Source: Micromonospora phaseoli (lineage in GTDB: Bacteria > Actinomycetota > Actinomycetes > Mycobacteriales > Micromonosporaceae). From it: a stretch of 64,000 nt of DNA. The translations under genes and the position numbers were made by a program. Within the stretch, counting starts at the first letter, position 1, and every line of letters begins with the position of its first letter. Below, piece after piece: positions 17,348 through 26,080 of the stretch. Under the pieces are notes generated by a model. It was not told the origin of the DNA and ran no database searches. It saw only the letters and a program-made list of their open reading frames with translations. The stretch covers positions 62,001 to 126,000 of the forward strand of contig NZ_FNYV01000012.1 in NCBI RefSeq assembly GCF_900109115.1. The letters run 5' to 3'.

Positions 17348-18862
17348 GTGAACCCGCTGCGCGACCCGCAGGACCGGCGGCTGCCGCGGATCCCGGAGCC
17401 GTGTGCTCTGGTGATCTTCGGAGTGACCGGTGACCTGGCCCAGAAGAAGCTGTTGCCCGCGGTCTACGACCTGGCCAACCGGGGGCTGCTGCCGCCCGGT
17501 TTCGTCGTCGTCGGTTTCGCCCGACGGGACTGGGGCGACGCCGACTTCGCCTCGCTCGCCCGCGAGGCGGCCAAGGCACACTCGCGTACCCCGTGGCGGG
17601 ACGAGGTGTGGTCGAGGCTCGAGCACAACATCAAGTTCGTCGGTGGGTCGTTCGACGACGACACCGCCTTCGACAATCTCGCGCACTGCCTGGAGGGCCT
17701 GCGCGACAGCCACGGCATCCACGGCAACGCGGCGTTCTACTTCTCCATCCCGCCGAACGCGTTCCCGGTGGTGCTCAAGCAGCTCGCCCGCACCGGCATG
17801 GCCGACAACGAGAAGTGCGGCGGCTGGCGGCGGGTGGTGGTGGAGAAGCCGTTCGGCAACGACCTGCCCTCGGCCAAGGCGCTCAACGACCTGGTCGACG
17901 ACGTCTTCACCCGGCAGGACGTGTTCCGCATCGACCACTACCTGGGCAAGGAGACGGTCCAGAACATCCTCGCCCTGCGCTTCGCCAACAGCCTCTTCGA
18001 GCCACTGTGGAACTCGCAGTACGTCGACTCGGTGCAGATCACCATGGCCGAGGACGTCGGGATCGGCAGCCGGGCCGGCTTCTACGACTCCGTCGGCACC
18101 GCCCGGGACGTGCTGCAGAACCACCTGCTGCAACTGCTCGCCCTGGTCGCGATGGAGGAGCCCACCAGCTTCGACGCCGACGAGATCCGGGCCGAGAAGC
18201 TCAAGGTACTCAAGGCCATCACGCTGCCGCAGGACGTCACCGAGGGCACCGTACGCGGGCAGTACCTGCCGGGCTGGGTCGCCGGCCAGCGGGCGAAGGG
18301 CTACCTGGAGGAGGACGGCGTCCCGCCGACCTCGACCACCGAGACGTACGTGGCGGTGCGGCTCGGCATCCAGAACCGCCGGTGGGCAGAGGTGCCGTTC
18401 TACATCCGGGCCGGCAAGCGGCTGCCCCGGCGGGTCACCGAGGTCGCGGTGATCTTCAAGCGGGCACCGCACCTGCCGTTCACCTCGGCGGACATGGAGA
18501 TGCTCGGCAACAACCAGCTGGTGATCCGGGTCCAGCCGGACGAGGGCGTGGTGCTCAAGTTCGGCTCCAAGGTGCCGGGGACCACCATGGAGGTCCGCGA
18601 CATCGCGATGGACTTCCAGTACGGCGAGGCGTTCACCGAGGCCAGCCCGGAGGCGTACGAACGGTTGGTGCTCGACGTGCTGATCGGCGACCGGACGCTC
18701 TTCCCGGACGCCGCCGAGGTCGAGCAGAGCTGGGCCGTGGTGGACCCGCTGGAGCACGCCTGGGAGGGCACGAAGCCCGAGCCATACCGGTCCGGCGAGT
18801 GGGGCCCCCGGGCCGCCGACGAGATGCTGGCCCGCGAGGGCCGGGCCTGGCGGCGGGCGTGA
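17348..18862 (+). CDS. zwf: Glucose-6-phosphate 1-dehydrogenase
   Basis: 504 residues from the GTG of VNPLRDPQDRRLPRIPEP, with GAGGAGG 4-5 nt upstream. The NADP-binding start FGVTGDLAQKKLLPA (residues 24-38), the substrate/catalytic motif RIDHYLGKE (197-205) and the RAGKRLP segment are all intact. It commits glucose-6-P to the oxidative pentose phosphate pathway and makes NADPH. An open frame extends 21 codons upstream, but that part is unrelated to the family. Confidence 0.96.
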   Translation: MNPLRDPQDRRLPRIPEPCALVIFGVTGDLAQKKLLPAVYDLANRGLLPPGFVVVGFARRDWGDADFASLAREAAKAHSRTPWRDEVWSRLEHNIKFVGGSFDDDTAFDNLAHCLEGLRDSHGIHGNAAFYFSIPPNAFPVVLKQLARTGMADNEKCGGWRRVVVEKPFGNDLPSAKALNDLVDDVFTRQDVFRIDHYLGKETVQNILALRFANSLFEPLWNSQYVDSVQITMAEDVGIGSRAGFYDSVGTARDVLQNHLLQLLALVAMEEPTSFDADEIRAEKLKVLKAITLPQDVTEGTVRGQYLPGWVAGQRAKGYLEEDGVPPTSTTETYVAVRLGIQNRRWAEVPFYIRAGKRLPRRVTEVAVIFKRAPHLPFTSADMEMLGNNQLVIRVQPDEGVVLKFGSKVPGTTMEVRDIAMDFQYGEAFTEASPEAYERLVLDVLIGDRTLFPDAAEVEQSWAVVDPLEHAWEGTKPEPYRSGEWGPRAADEMLAREGRAWRRA

Positions 18863-18893
18863 GCGGGTACGGCGAGCGAAGCAGGAGGCTCCG

Positions 18894-19910
18894 TTGATCG
18901 GACTGTGGGACACCACCGGCAACGAGGTGGTCAAGGCGCTCGCCGCAGAACGGCGCAGCGCCGGCGGGGTGGCCAGCGGCATGGCACTGACCCTGATCGT
19001 GGTGGTCGACGAGAAGCGGGTCCGCGACGCGGAGGCGGCGGCCACGATCGCCGCCGCCGCCCACCCGTGCCGGCTGCTGGTGGTCGTCCGTTCCGACGTG
19101 GACCGCGATCGCAACCGCCTCGACGCGGAGATCGTGGTCGGCGGTCGGCTCGGCCCGTGCGAGGCCGTGGTGATGCGGATGTACGGACGGCTGGCGCTGC
19201 ACGCCGAGTCGGTGGTGATGCCGCTGCTGGTGCCGGACGTACCGGTGGTGACCTGGTGGCACGGCGAACCACCGGAGGAGATCGCCACCGACTTCCTCGG
19301 TGTCGTCGCCGACCGCCGGATCACCGACTCCGCGCAGGCCGCCGACCCCATCGCGGCGCTGCGGCAGCGGGCTCGGGACTTCGCCCCCGGCGACACCGAC
19401 CTCGCCTGGACCCGGATCACCCCGTGGCGCACCCTGGTCGCCGGGGCGTTCGACACCACCGAGGCGCGGCTCACCGAGGCCGCGGTGGTCGCGCCGCCGA
19501 CCGACCCGACCGCCGCGCTGATGCGCGGCTGGCTGCGTAGCCGGCTGGACATCAAACCGCGCTGGGACCGGACCCGGGAGTTCCCCCGGATGCGGGAGGT
19601 GCAGCTGCGCTGTGCCAACGGCGACGAGCTGACGCTGACCCGCGAGGACAGCATGGCCACCTTCCGCCGTACCGGACAGGAGGACCGGGTGCTCCCGCTG
19701 GTGCGCCGGCCGCTCGGCGACGAGCTGGCCGAGGAGTTGCGCCGGCTCGGCCCCGACCAGGTCTACGCGGAGGCGCTGGGCACCTTCGCCGGGCTGACCA
19801 ACCTGGACCGCCGGCCCGGCCAGCGGGTGCACGTCTGGCGTGACCCGGCCACCGCCAGACGGGCCGAGGCGGGCGTCACCGCCCATGCGGCCACGAACAC
19901 CGACTCCTGA
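18894..19910 (+). CDS. opcA: OpcA, glucose-6-phosphate dehydrogenase assembly factor
   Basis: 338 residues from a TTG with GGAGG just upstream. The OpcA signature is clear (LWDTTGNEVVKALAAERRSA at the start, LVPDVPVVTWWHGEPPE in the middle). OpcA is required for full G6PDH activity in cyanobacteria and is found next to zwf in actinobacteria, where it probably supports G6PDH assembly or redox control. It is placed between zwf and pgl, 31 bp after zwf. A TTG start is rare but no ATG or GTG fits better. Confidence 0.9.
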   Translation: MIGLWDTTGNEVVKALAAERRSAGGVASGMALTLIVVVDEKRVRDAEAAATIAAAAHPCRLLVVVRSDVDRDRNRLDAEIVVGGRLGPCEAVVMRMYGRLALHAESVVMPLLVPDVPVVTWWHGEPPEEIATDFLGVVADRRITDSAQAADPIAALRQRARDFAPGDTDLAWTRITPWRTLVAGAFDTTEARLTEAAVVAPPTDPTAALMRGWLRSRLDIKPRWDRTREFPRMREVQLRCANGDELTLTREDSMATFRRTGQEDRVLPLVRRPLGDELAEELRRLGPDQVYAEALGTFAGLTNLDRRPGQRVHVWRDPATARRAEAGVTAHAATNTDS

Positions 19911-19966
19911 CCCGTCCCGCCCCCGAACGTATGACACCGACCGCCGCGCGGTCCCGGAAGGACACC

Positions 19967-20731
19967 ATGAGTGAGGCGAGTGTCGCCGTCCATGCCGACG
20001 CCGACCTGCTGGCGCAGGCGGTCGCGGCCCGGTTGGTGGTGAGGCTGCTCGACGCTCAGGCCGAGCGCGGCCAGGCGTCGGTGGTGCTCACCGGCGGGCG
20101 GGTCGCCGCCGCGGTCTACCGGGCGGTGGGCGCGTTGCCGGCCCGGGACGCCGTGGACTGGTCGCGGGTCGACTTCTGGTGGGGCGACGAGCGGTTTCTG
20201 CCCTCCGGTGACCCCGAGCGCAACGAGACCCAGGCCCGGGCGGCGCTGCTCGACTCGCTGCCGGTGGATCCCGCCCGGGTCCACGCCATGCCGGCCGCCG
20301 ACGCCGGTGCCGACCCGGAGGAGGCTGCCGCCCGGTACGCGGCGGAGCTGGCTCGGGCGGCCCGGCCCGGCACCGCCACGCTTCCCCACTTCGACGTGCT
20401 GATGCTCGGCGTCGGCGAGGACGGGCACGTCGCCTCGGTCTTCCCGGAGCACCCGGTGCACTACGAGAGCCGTCCGGTCAGCGCGGTCCGGGGCAGCCCG
20501 AAGCCACCGCCGGTGCGGATCACCCTCACCCTCCCGACGATCAACACCGCCGAGGAGGTGTGGCTGGTGGCCGGCGGTGCCGACAAGGCGCACGCGGTCG
20601 GCATGGCGCTGGCCGGCGCCGGACCGGTGCAGATCCCGGCCGCCGGTGTGCAGGGCACCAGCCGCACCCTCTGGCTGCTGGACCGGGCCGCCGCCGCCGA
20701 CGTCCCCGCCCGCCTACGCAGCCTGCGGTGA
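19967..20731 (+). CDS. pgl: 6-phosphogluconolactonase
   Basis: 254 residues from the ATG of MSEASVAVHADAD, preceded by GGAAGG at a spacing of 5. The DevB/NagB-fold lactonase motifs are present: VVLTGGRVAAAVYRAV, VDFWWGDERFLP, and LMLGVGEDGHVASVFPEHP. It hydrolyses the lactone made by Zwf, completing the oxidative branch started by zwf and opcA. It ends the operon, and a repeat pair lies 3 bp after its stop. An upstream ATG at 19931 has no ribosome-binding site. Confidence 0.94.
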   Translation: MSEASVAVHADADLLAQAVAARLVVRLLDAQAERGQASVVLTGGRVAAAVYRAVGALPARDAVDWSRVDFWWGDERFLPSGDPERNETQARAALLDSLPVDPARVHAMPAADAGADPEEAAARYAAELARAARPGTATLPHFDVLMLGVGEDGHVASVFPEHPVHYESRPVSAVRGSPKPPPVRITLTLPTINTAEEVWLVAGGADKAHAVGMALAGAGPVQIPAAGVQGTSRTLWLLDRAAAADVPARLRSLR

Positions 20732-20733
20732 AA

Positions 20734-20783
20734 GGAAGGGCCCCCTATTAACGCCTGGTGAGGTGAAGGGGCCCCTTCTTAAC
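20734..20783 (-). repeat. 31-bp-period GGGGCCC repeat pair, copy 2
   Basis: Read on the minus strand the units start at 20783 (GTTAAGAAGGGGCCCCTTC, containing a perfect 14-bp palindrome at 20765-20778) and 20752 (GTTAATAGGGGGCCCTTCC), again 31 bp apart. The block begins 3 bp after the pgl stop, in the same orientation relative to the gene end as copy 1 has to ctaB, so it may act as a transcription terminator. Confidence 0.85.
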
Positions 20784-20866
20784 ACCGAGCGGCCTGCTCC
20801 GGACCGGGCAGTCGGCTCGGGTGCGGCGCCGCCGAGCGCAGGCACGAGGGTGCGTGGGGCGCGGGC

Positions 20867-21211
20867 TCAGCGGCGTCCGCGCCGCCGGCGCAGGGCGGCG
20901 AGGGCCTCGGCGAGGATCGCCTCACCCTCGGCGTCGGTACGCCGCTCCTTCACGTACGCCAGGTGGGTCTTGTACGGCTCCGCCCTGGTCCGGCCCGGCG
21001 GATCCTGGGCATCCTGACCGGCCGGCAGGCCGCAGCGCGGGCAGTCCCAGACGGTCGGAGCCGTCACGTCCGCGACGATTCGGATGTCGGTGCGGTGCCC
21101 GTTGCGGCACCAGTAGCTGACCGACCGGCATGGGACCGGCAGGTGACGTTCGGGGTGGCGCGGGGGCGCGGACCCGACCCGGGCGCCCCGGATGACGTGG
21201 CCGTTCGGCAC
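20867..21211 (-). CDS. rbpA: RbpA-family RNA polymerase-binding protein
   Basis: 114 residues from a GTG with AGGAG 8 nt upstream. The zinc site of RbpA is visible as Cys35-x3-His39 and Cys57-x2-Cys60. The C-terminal helix with THLAYVKERRTDAEGEAIL corresponds to the sigma-interaction domain. RbpA binds RNA polymerase and the principal sigma factor and stabilises open complexes; it is confined to actinobacteria. The N-terminus differs from the Streptomyces protein, so this could be a paralogue. It lies 136 bp after secG on the same strand. Confidence 0.85.
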   Translation of the reverse strand: MPNGHVIRGARVGSAPPRHPERHLPVPCRSVSYWCRNGHRTDIRIVADVTAPTVWDCPRCGLPAGQDAQDPPGRTRAEPYKTHLAYVKERRTDAEGEAILAEALAALRRRRGRR

Positions 21212-21347
21212 GGCGCTAGCTCCTGTCGTCGGAGGGGGCCGCCGTCGAGGGGTGGACGGCGGGCGACGCGGTGCAGCGGGTGAAACGGACTGCGCGCGGC
21301 CCGTCGAGTGACGGACCGCGCGCAGATTGTACGACTTGGGAGCCTGC

Positions 21348-21608
21348 TCAGACGCCCGTACCCACCTCGAGCCGGAGCCAGAGGCCGAGCCCGATGATGC
21401 AGGCGAACCAGACGATGCCCACCAGAACGGTGTAGCGGTCGAGGTTCTTCTCAGCCACCGACGACCCGGCCAGGCTGGAGCTGACGCCACCGCCGAACAT
21501 GCTGGACATCCCACCACCCTTGCCCCGGTGCAGCAGGATGAACAGGGTGAGCAGGACGCTCGTGATGACCAGCAACACGATCAACGTGTAGGCGAACCAG
21601 ATCGGCAT
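21348..21608 (-). CDS. secG: SecG, preprotein translocase subunit
   Basis: 86 residues with two membrane helices (about 4-27 and 59-78) joined by a Gly/Ser-rich cytoplasmic loop KGGGMSSMFGGG, the SecG signature. It is an accessory subunit of the SecYEG channel. It follows tpiA by 95 bp, the standard actinobacterial position. Confidence 0.93.
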   Translation of the reverse strand: MPIWFAYTLIVLLVITSVLLTLFILLHRGKGGGMSSMFGGGVSSSLAGSSVAEKNLDRYTVLVGIVWFACIIGLGLWLRLEVGTGV

Positions 21609-21703
21609 GGCGGGGGTCAGTCCTCTCGTTACGATCCTCGCCCGGGCAGTTCGGGCACGGCGGCACCGACCGGCGGACGGGCGGAGTCAAGGATAGCGAG
21701 CGA

Positions 21704-22495
21704 TCAGCCGGTGATGTGCTCCGGGAACCGGCAGATCTTCGCGAACTCCTCGGCGTCCAGGCTGGCGCCGCCCACCAGGGCGCCGTCCACGTCCGGCTGC
21801 GCCATGATCGAGGCGACGTTCGACGACTTCACCGAGCCGCCGTAGAGGATCCGGACCTTCTCGGCGGTGCCCTGGTCGAAGGAGTCGGCCAACCGGGCCC
21901 GCAGGGCGCCGCACACCTCCTGGGCGTCCTCCGGCGTGGCCGTCTTGCCGGTGCCGATCGCCCAGACCGGCTCGTACGCGACCACCACCTGGGCGACCTG
22001 CTCCGCGCTCAGCCCCTTCAGGGCCGCGTCGAGCTGGGCGGTGCAGTGCGCCACCTGACCGCCCTGCTCCCGGACGTCCAGCCCCTCGCCCACGCAGAGG
22101 ATGGGGGTGATTCCGTGGGTCAGCGCCGCCTGCACCTTGGCACCGACCAGGGCGTCGTCCTCGTGGTGGTAGGCGCGCCGCTCGGAGTGCCCGACCACCA
22201 CGTACGTGCAGCCCAGCTTCGCCAGCATCGGCCCGGCGATCTCGCCCGTGTAGGCGCCCGAGGCGTGCGGGGAGAGGTCCTGCGCGCCGTAGCCGATCAG
22301 CAGTTTGTCGCCCTCCACCACGGTCTGCACCGTACGCAGGTCGGTGAAGGGTGGCAGGACCACCGTCTCCACCTCGGTCAACTGCTTCTCGTTCAGGCTG
22401 GCCGCCAGCTTCTGCACCAGCAGGTTCGCCTCAAGGTGGTTGAGGTTCATCTTCCAGTTGCCGGCCATCAGCGGCCGGCGGGGAGCGCTCGCCAT
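21704..22495 (-). CDS. tpiA: Triosephosphate isomerase
   Basis: 263 residues, TIM barrel. The catalytic residues are Lys15 (AGNWKMN), His103 (VVGHSERR) and Glu175 (AYEPVWAIGTG), with the phosphate-binding YGGSVKSSN near the end. It interconverts the two triose phosphates. The ATG at 22493-22495 shares one base with the pgk stop (TGATG), so the two are coupled. Confidence 0.97.
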   Translation of the reverse strand: MASAPRRPLMAGNWKMNLNHLEANLLVQKLAASLNEKQLTEVETVVLPPFTDLRTVQTVVEGDKLLIGYGAQDLSPHASGAYTGEIAGPMLAKLGCTYVVVGHSERRAYHHEDDALVGAKVQAALTHGITPILCVGEGLDVREQGGQVAHCTAQLDAALKGLSAEQVAQVVVAYEPVWAIGTGKTATPEDAQEVCGALRARLADSFDQGTAEKVRILYGGSVKSSNVASIMAQPDVDGALVGGASLDAEEFAKICRFPEHITG

Positions 22496-23718
22496 CAGTT
22501 CTCCAGTGCCGCGATGCCGGGGAGGGTCTTGCCCTCCAGGTACTCCAGGGAGGCGCCGCCGCCGGTGGAGATGTGCCCGAAGTCCTTCTCGTCGAGCCCG
22601 AGGGCCCGGACCGCGGCTGCCGAGTCGCCGCCGCCGACCACGCTGAACGCCTCCGCGGCCGCGATCGCCTCGGCGACGCCCCGGGTGCCGTTGGCGAAGG
22701 CGGGCATCTCGAACACGCCCATCGGCCCGTTCCAGAAAATCGTCCTCGCGTTCGTTGACTCACCGCACGCGGACTGCTTCAGCGCGGCGGCGAAACCCGC
22801 GACGGTCTTCGGCCCGATGTCGAGCCCGACCCGGTGGCTGGGGATGCCGTCGGCCGGCACCACGTCGTGCGCCGCGTCCGGCGCGAAGGCGTCCGCGGCC
22901 ACCACGTCGACCGGGAGCATGATCTTGTCCCCGCCGCGCTCCAGCAGGTTGCGGCAGGTCTCGACCATGTCCTTCTCCAGCAGCGAGGTGCCCACCTCGT
23001 GGCCCTGCGCCTTGAGGAAGGTGAAGCACATGCCGCCACCGATGAGCAGCCGGTCCACGGTCGGCAGCAGCGCCTCGATCACGGCGAGCTTGTCGGAAAC
23101 CTTGGAACCGCCCAGCACCACCACGTAGGGGCGCTCGGGTGAACCGGTGAGCGTGGAGAGCACCTCCACCTCGCGCAGCACGAGGCGGCCGGCGACGTGC
23201 GGCAGCCGGGCGGGTACGTCGTAGACGCTGGCGTGCTTGCGGTGCACCGCGCCGAAAGCGTCGTCCACGTACGCGTCACCGAACGCGGCGAGCTGGTCGG
23301 CGAAGGCGCCCCGCTCGGCGTCGTCCTTGCTGGTCTCTCCCTTGTTGAAGCGGAGGTTCTCCAGCAGCGCGACCTCGCCGTCGGCGAGCGCCGCCACGGT
23401 GGCCTGGGCCGACTCGCCGACCGTGTCGGTGGCGAAGTGCACCGGCGTGCCGAGCAGCTGACCGAGTCGACCGGCGACCGGGGTGAGGCTGAACTGCGGA
23501 TCCGGTGCGCCCTTGGGCCGGCCGAGGTGGGAGCAGACGACAACCTTCGCACCGGCCTCGGTGAGCGCACCGAGGGTCGGCAGCACCGCGCGGATCCGGC
23601 CGTCATCCGCGATGTCGCCGGTCTGCTTGTCGAGTGGGACGTTCAGGTCGGCGCGTACCAGCACGCGCCGACCCGACACCCCCTCGGCGAGCAGGTCGTC
23701 GAGGGTACGGATGCTCAC
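22495..23718 (-). CDS. pgk: Phosphoglycerate kinase
   Basis: 407 residues from a GTG overlapping the gap stop (GTGA). The N-domain signature RRVLVRADLNVPLD, the VVCSHLGRPKG segment and the C-domain nucleotide site VVGGGDSAAAV are present. It transfers phosphate from 1,3-bisphosphoglycerate to ADP. The 4-nt overlap fixes the start; longer readings extend antisense into gap. Confidence 0.97.
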   Translation of the reverse strand: MSIRTLDDLLAEGVSGRRVLVRADLNVPLDKQTGDIADDGRIRAVLPTLGALTEAGAKVVVCSHLGRPKGAPDPQFSLTPVAGRLGQLLGTPVHFATDTVGESAQATVAALADGEVALLENLRFNKGETSKDDAERGAFADQLAAFGDAYVDDAFGAVHRKHASVYDVPARLPHVAGRLVLREVEVLSTLTGSPERPYVVVLGGSKVSDKLAVIEALLPTVDRLLIGGGMCFTFLKAQGHEVGTSLLEKDMVETCRNLLERGGDKIMLPVDVVAADAFAPDAAHDVVPADGIPSHRVGLDIGPKTVAGFAAALKQSACGESTNARTIFWNGPMGVFEMPAFANGTRGVAEAIAAAEAFSVVGGGDSAAAVRALGLDEKDFGHISTGGGASLEYLEGKTLPGIAALEN

Positions 23719-24719
23719 AGCGACTGACCCACCAGCTTGACCAGGTCGACCAGGCGGTTCGAGTAGCCCCACTCGTTGTCGTACCAGCCGACCACCTTGA
23801 CCTGGTTGCCGATGACCTTGGTCAGCGGCGCGTCGAAGATGCACGACGCCGGGTCGGTGACGATGTCGGCCGACACGATCGGGTCCTCGTTGTACACCAG
23901 GATGCCCTTCAGCGGCCCCTCGGCGGCAGCCTTCAGTGCGGCGTTGACCTCGTCCACCGTGGTCTCCCGGCCGACCTCGACGGTCAGGTCGGTGGCCGAG
24001 CCGGTGGGGATCGGCACCCGCAGCGCGTACCCGTCGAGCTTGCCCTTGAGGTCCGGCAGCACCAGGCCGATGGCCTTCGCGGCACCGGTCGAGGTCGGCA
24101 CGATGTTCAGCGCGGCGGCCCGGGCCCGGCGCAGGTCCGAGTGCGGCGCGTCCTGCAGGTTCTGGTCCTGCGTGTACGCGTGGATGGTGGTCATCAGACC
24201 CTTGGTGATGCCGAACGTGTCGTGCAGCACCTTCGCCATCGGCGCCAGACAGTTGGTGGTGCAGGAGGCGTTCGAGATGATGGTGTGCTTGGCCGGGTCG
24301 TACTGGCCCTGGTTGACGCCCATCACGACGGTGACGTCCTCGTTCTTCGCCGGGGCGGAGATGATGACCTTCTTGGCCCCGCCGTCGACGTGCGCCTTTG
24401 CCTTGGTGGCGTCGGTGAAGAAGCCGGTCGACTCGATGACGATGTCGACGCCCAGGTCACCCCAGGGCAGCTTGGCCGGGTCCTTCTCCGCGTACGCCTT
24501 GATGGTCTTGCCACCGACGGTGATCTCGTCGGCGGTGGCCTTGACCTCGTGCGGGAGGCGGCCCAGGATGCTGTCGTACTTGAGCAGGTGAGCGAGCGTC
24601 GCGTTGTCGGTCAGGTCGTTGACGGCCACGACCTCGACGTCAGCGCCGGACGCCAGCACTGCCCGAAAGAAGTTACGGCCGATCCGGCCGAAGCCGTTGA
24701 TGCCAACCCGGATGGTCAC
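23715..24719 (-). CDS. gap: Glyceraldehyde-3-phosphate dehydrogenase
   Basis: 334 residues from the GTG of VTIRVGINGFGRIGR, with GAGGAG 9 nt upstream (an ATG three codons earlier is too close to that site). The catalytic Cys153 (SNASCTTNC) and His180 are intact, as is the NAD-binding Rossmann start. It opens the gap-pgk-tpiA part of the cluster; a ~330-bp region separates it from whiA, which suggests its own promoter. Confidence 0.97.
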   Translation of the reverse strand: MTIRVGINGFGRIGRNFFRAVLASGADVEVVAVNDLTDNATLAHLLKYDSILGRLPHEVKATADEITVGGKTIKAYAEKDPAKLPWGDLGVDIVIESTGFFTDATKAKAHVDGGAKKVIISAPAKNEDVTVVMGVNQGQYDPAKHTIISNASCTTNCLAPMAKVLHDTFGITKGLMTTIHAYTQDQNLQDAPHSDLRRARAAALNIVPTSTGAAKAIGLVLPDLKGKLDGYALRVPIPTGSATDLTVEVGRETTVDEVNAALKAAAEGPLKGILVYNEDPIVSADIVTDPASCIFDAPLTKVIGNQVKVVGWYDNEWGYSNRLVDLVKLVGQSL

Positions 24720-25045
24720 AGGTCCCATCTCCTCGCGTTCTGGTCCGCCGGCGTGGAGACCCTCGGCCGGCGAAGTGGTGTGCGCCGACCGTTGAGCCGG
24801 CCGTTGACGGTTCATCTCGGCCGCCCCGCCGCGGTCTGAGGGACCGGACCGCCCGAGGCGGTGGGTGCGGCGGGGAGCGCCGGTGCCGGCCCCCTTGCCG
24901 TACGCAGCGACCCTATCCGAGCGCGCCGAGCCGTGCTGCGCCGGGTGGTTGTCCTCCCGTGCCGCCGGACGCCGCACCGCCCCGGCGACCACGACGGCGG
25001 GAGCCTGCCCCGCCGACCCGTCTGCCGGGACGACCCACCGTCCTA
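24720..25045. other. whiA-gap intergenic region, probable gap leader
   Basis: 326 bp, very GC-rich, without a credible gene on either strand. On the minus strand a TAGGGT box (24915-24910) would start a message near 24903 and give gap a leader of about 185 nt. I see no recognisable riboswitch or attenuator in it. Confidence 0.45.
24910..24915 (-). promoter_or_regulatory. Candidate gap operon -10 box
   Basis: TAGGGT on the minus strand, about 190 bp before the gap start codon. There is no clear -35, so this is a weak prediction; gap could also be read through from whiA. Confidence 0.3.
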
Positions 25046-26026
25046 TCAGACCACGAGCATGTCGGGCGTGACGGCCGCTTCGGTATCCGGCATGCCCAGG
25101 TCCCGCGCCCGCTTGTCGGCCAGCGCCAGCAGCCGGCGGATCCGCCCCGCGATGGCGTCCTTGGTCAGCGGCGGGTCGGCCAGCGCACCCAACTCCTCCA
25201 GCGACGCCTGCCGGTGCTCCAGCCGCAGCCGGCCGGCGGAGGTCAGGTGCTCCGGCGCGTCGTCGGCGAGGATCTCCAGCGCCCGGGTCACCCGGGCCGC
25301 GGCGGCGACCGCCGCCCGGGCCGAACGCCGCAGGTTGGCGTCGTCGAAGTTCGCCAGCCGGTTGGCCGTCGCCCGGACCTCACGGCGGACCCGGCGCTCC
25401 TCCCAGGCCAGCACGCTCGCGTGGGCGCCGACCCGGGTGAGCAGCGCGGCGATCGCGTCACCGTCCTTGACCACCACCCGGTCGACGCCGCGCACCTCGC
25501 GGTTCTTGGCGGTGATGCCGATGCGGCGGGCCGCACCGACCAGCGCCAGGGCCGACTCCGGACCGGGGCAGGTGATCTCCAGCGCGCTGGAACGGCCCGG
25601 CTCGGTCAGCGAGCCGTGTGCCATGAACGCGCCGCGCCAGGCCGACACCGCGCAGCACACGTTGGCGGCGACCACGTGCGGCGGCAGCCCGCGCACCGGT
25701 CGGCCCCGCACGTCCAGCAGGCCGGTCTGCCGAGCCAGCGCCTCACCGTCCTTGACCACCCGGACGATGAAGTGACTTCCCTTGCGCAGCCCACCGGAGG
25801 CGAGCACGTGGATCTCGCTCGGGTACCCGTAGACCTCGGCGATCTCGCGCCGCAGCCGCCGGGCCACCGCACCGGTGTCGAGCTCCGCCTCCACCACCAC
25901 CCGGCCCGAGACGATGTGCAGCCCACCGGCGAATCGCAGTAGCGCCGCCATCTCCGCCCGCCGGCAGCAGGGCTTGGGCACGTCGACCCGACTCAGCTCG
26001 TCCTTGACCGCAGCCGTCATCGCCAT
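25046..26026 (-). CDS. whiA: WhiA, sporulation transcription regulator
   Basis: 326 residues from the ATG of MAMTAAVKDELSRV, with GAGGGG 7 nt upstream. The N-terminal two-thirds is the degenerate LAGLIDADG-homing-endonuclease fold (RRAEMAALLRFAGGLHI, LRKGSHFIVRV) and the C-terminus carries the helix-turn-helix with LGALADPPLTKDAIAGRIRR. WhiA works with WhiB to switch on sporulation septation genes in Streptomyces. It follows yvcK by 54 bp in the conserved rapZ-yvcK-whiA trio. Confidence 0.95.
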   Translation of the reverse strand: MAMTAAVKDELSRVDVPKPCCRRAEMAALLRFAGGLHIVSGRVVVEAELDTGAVARRLRREIAEVYGYPSEIHVLASGGLRKGSHFIVRVVKDGEALARQTGLLDVRGRPVRGLPPHVVAANVCCAVSAWRGAFMAHGSLTEPGRSSALEITCPGPESALALVGAARRIGITAKNREVRGVDRVVVKDGDAIAALLTRVGAHASVLAWEERRVRREVRATANRLANFDDANLRRSARAAVAAAARVTRALEILADDAPEHLTSAGRLRLEHRQASLEELGALADPPLTKDAIAGRIRRLLALADKRARDLGMPDTEAAVTPDMLVV

Positions 26027-26080
26027 TGTGCGTCCCCTCACGGACCCGTTCCGGCGTGTCGCCGGAGATTACGTACGTGT

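Noticed and set aside
17033..19660. 875-codon open frame antisense to zwf, opcA and pgi
   Set aside because: It is the mirror of well-supported genes in GC-rich DNA, with the composition of a shadow frame (Arg/Ser/Ala-rich) and no recognisable domain.
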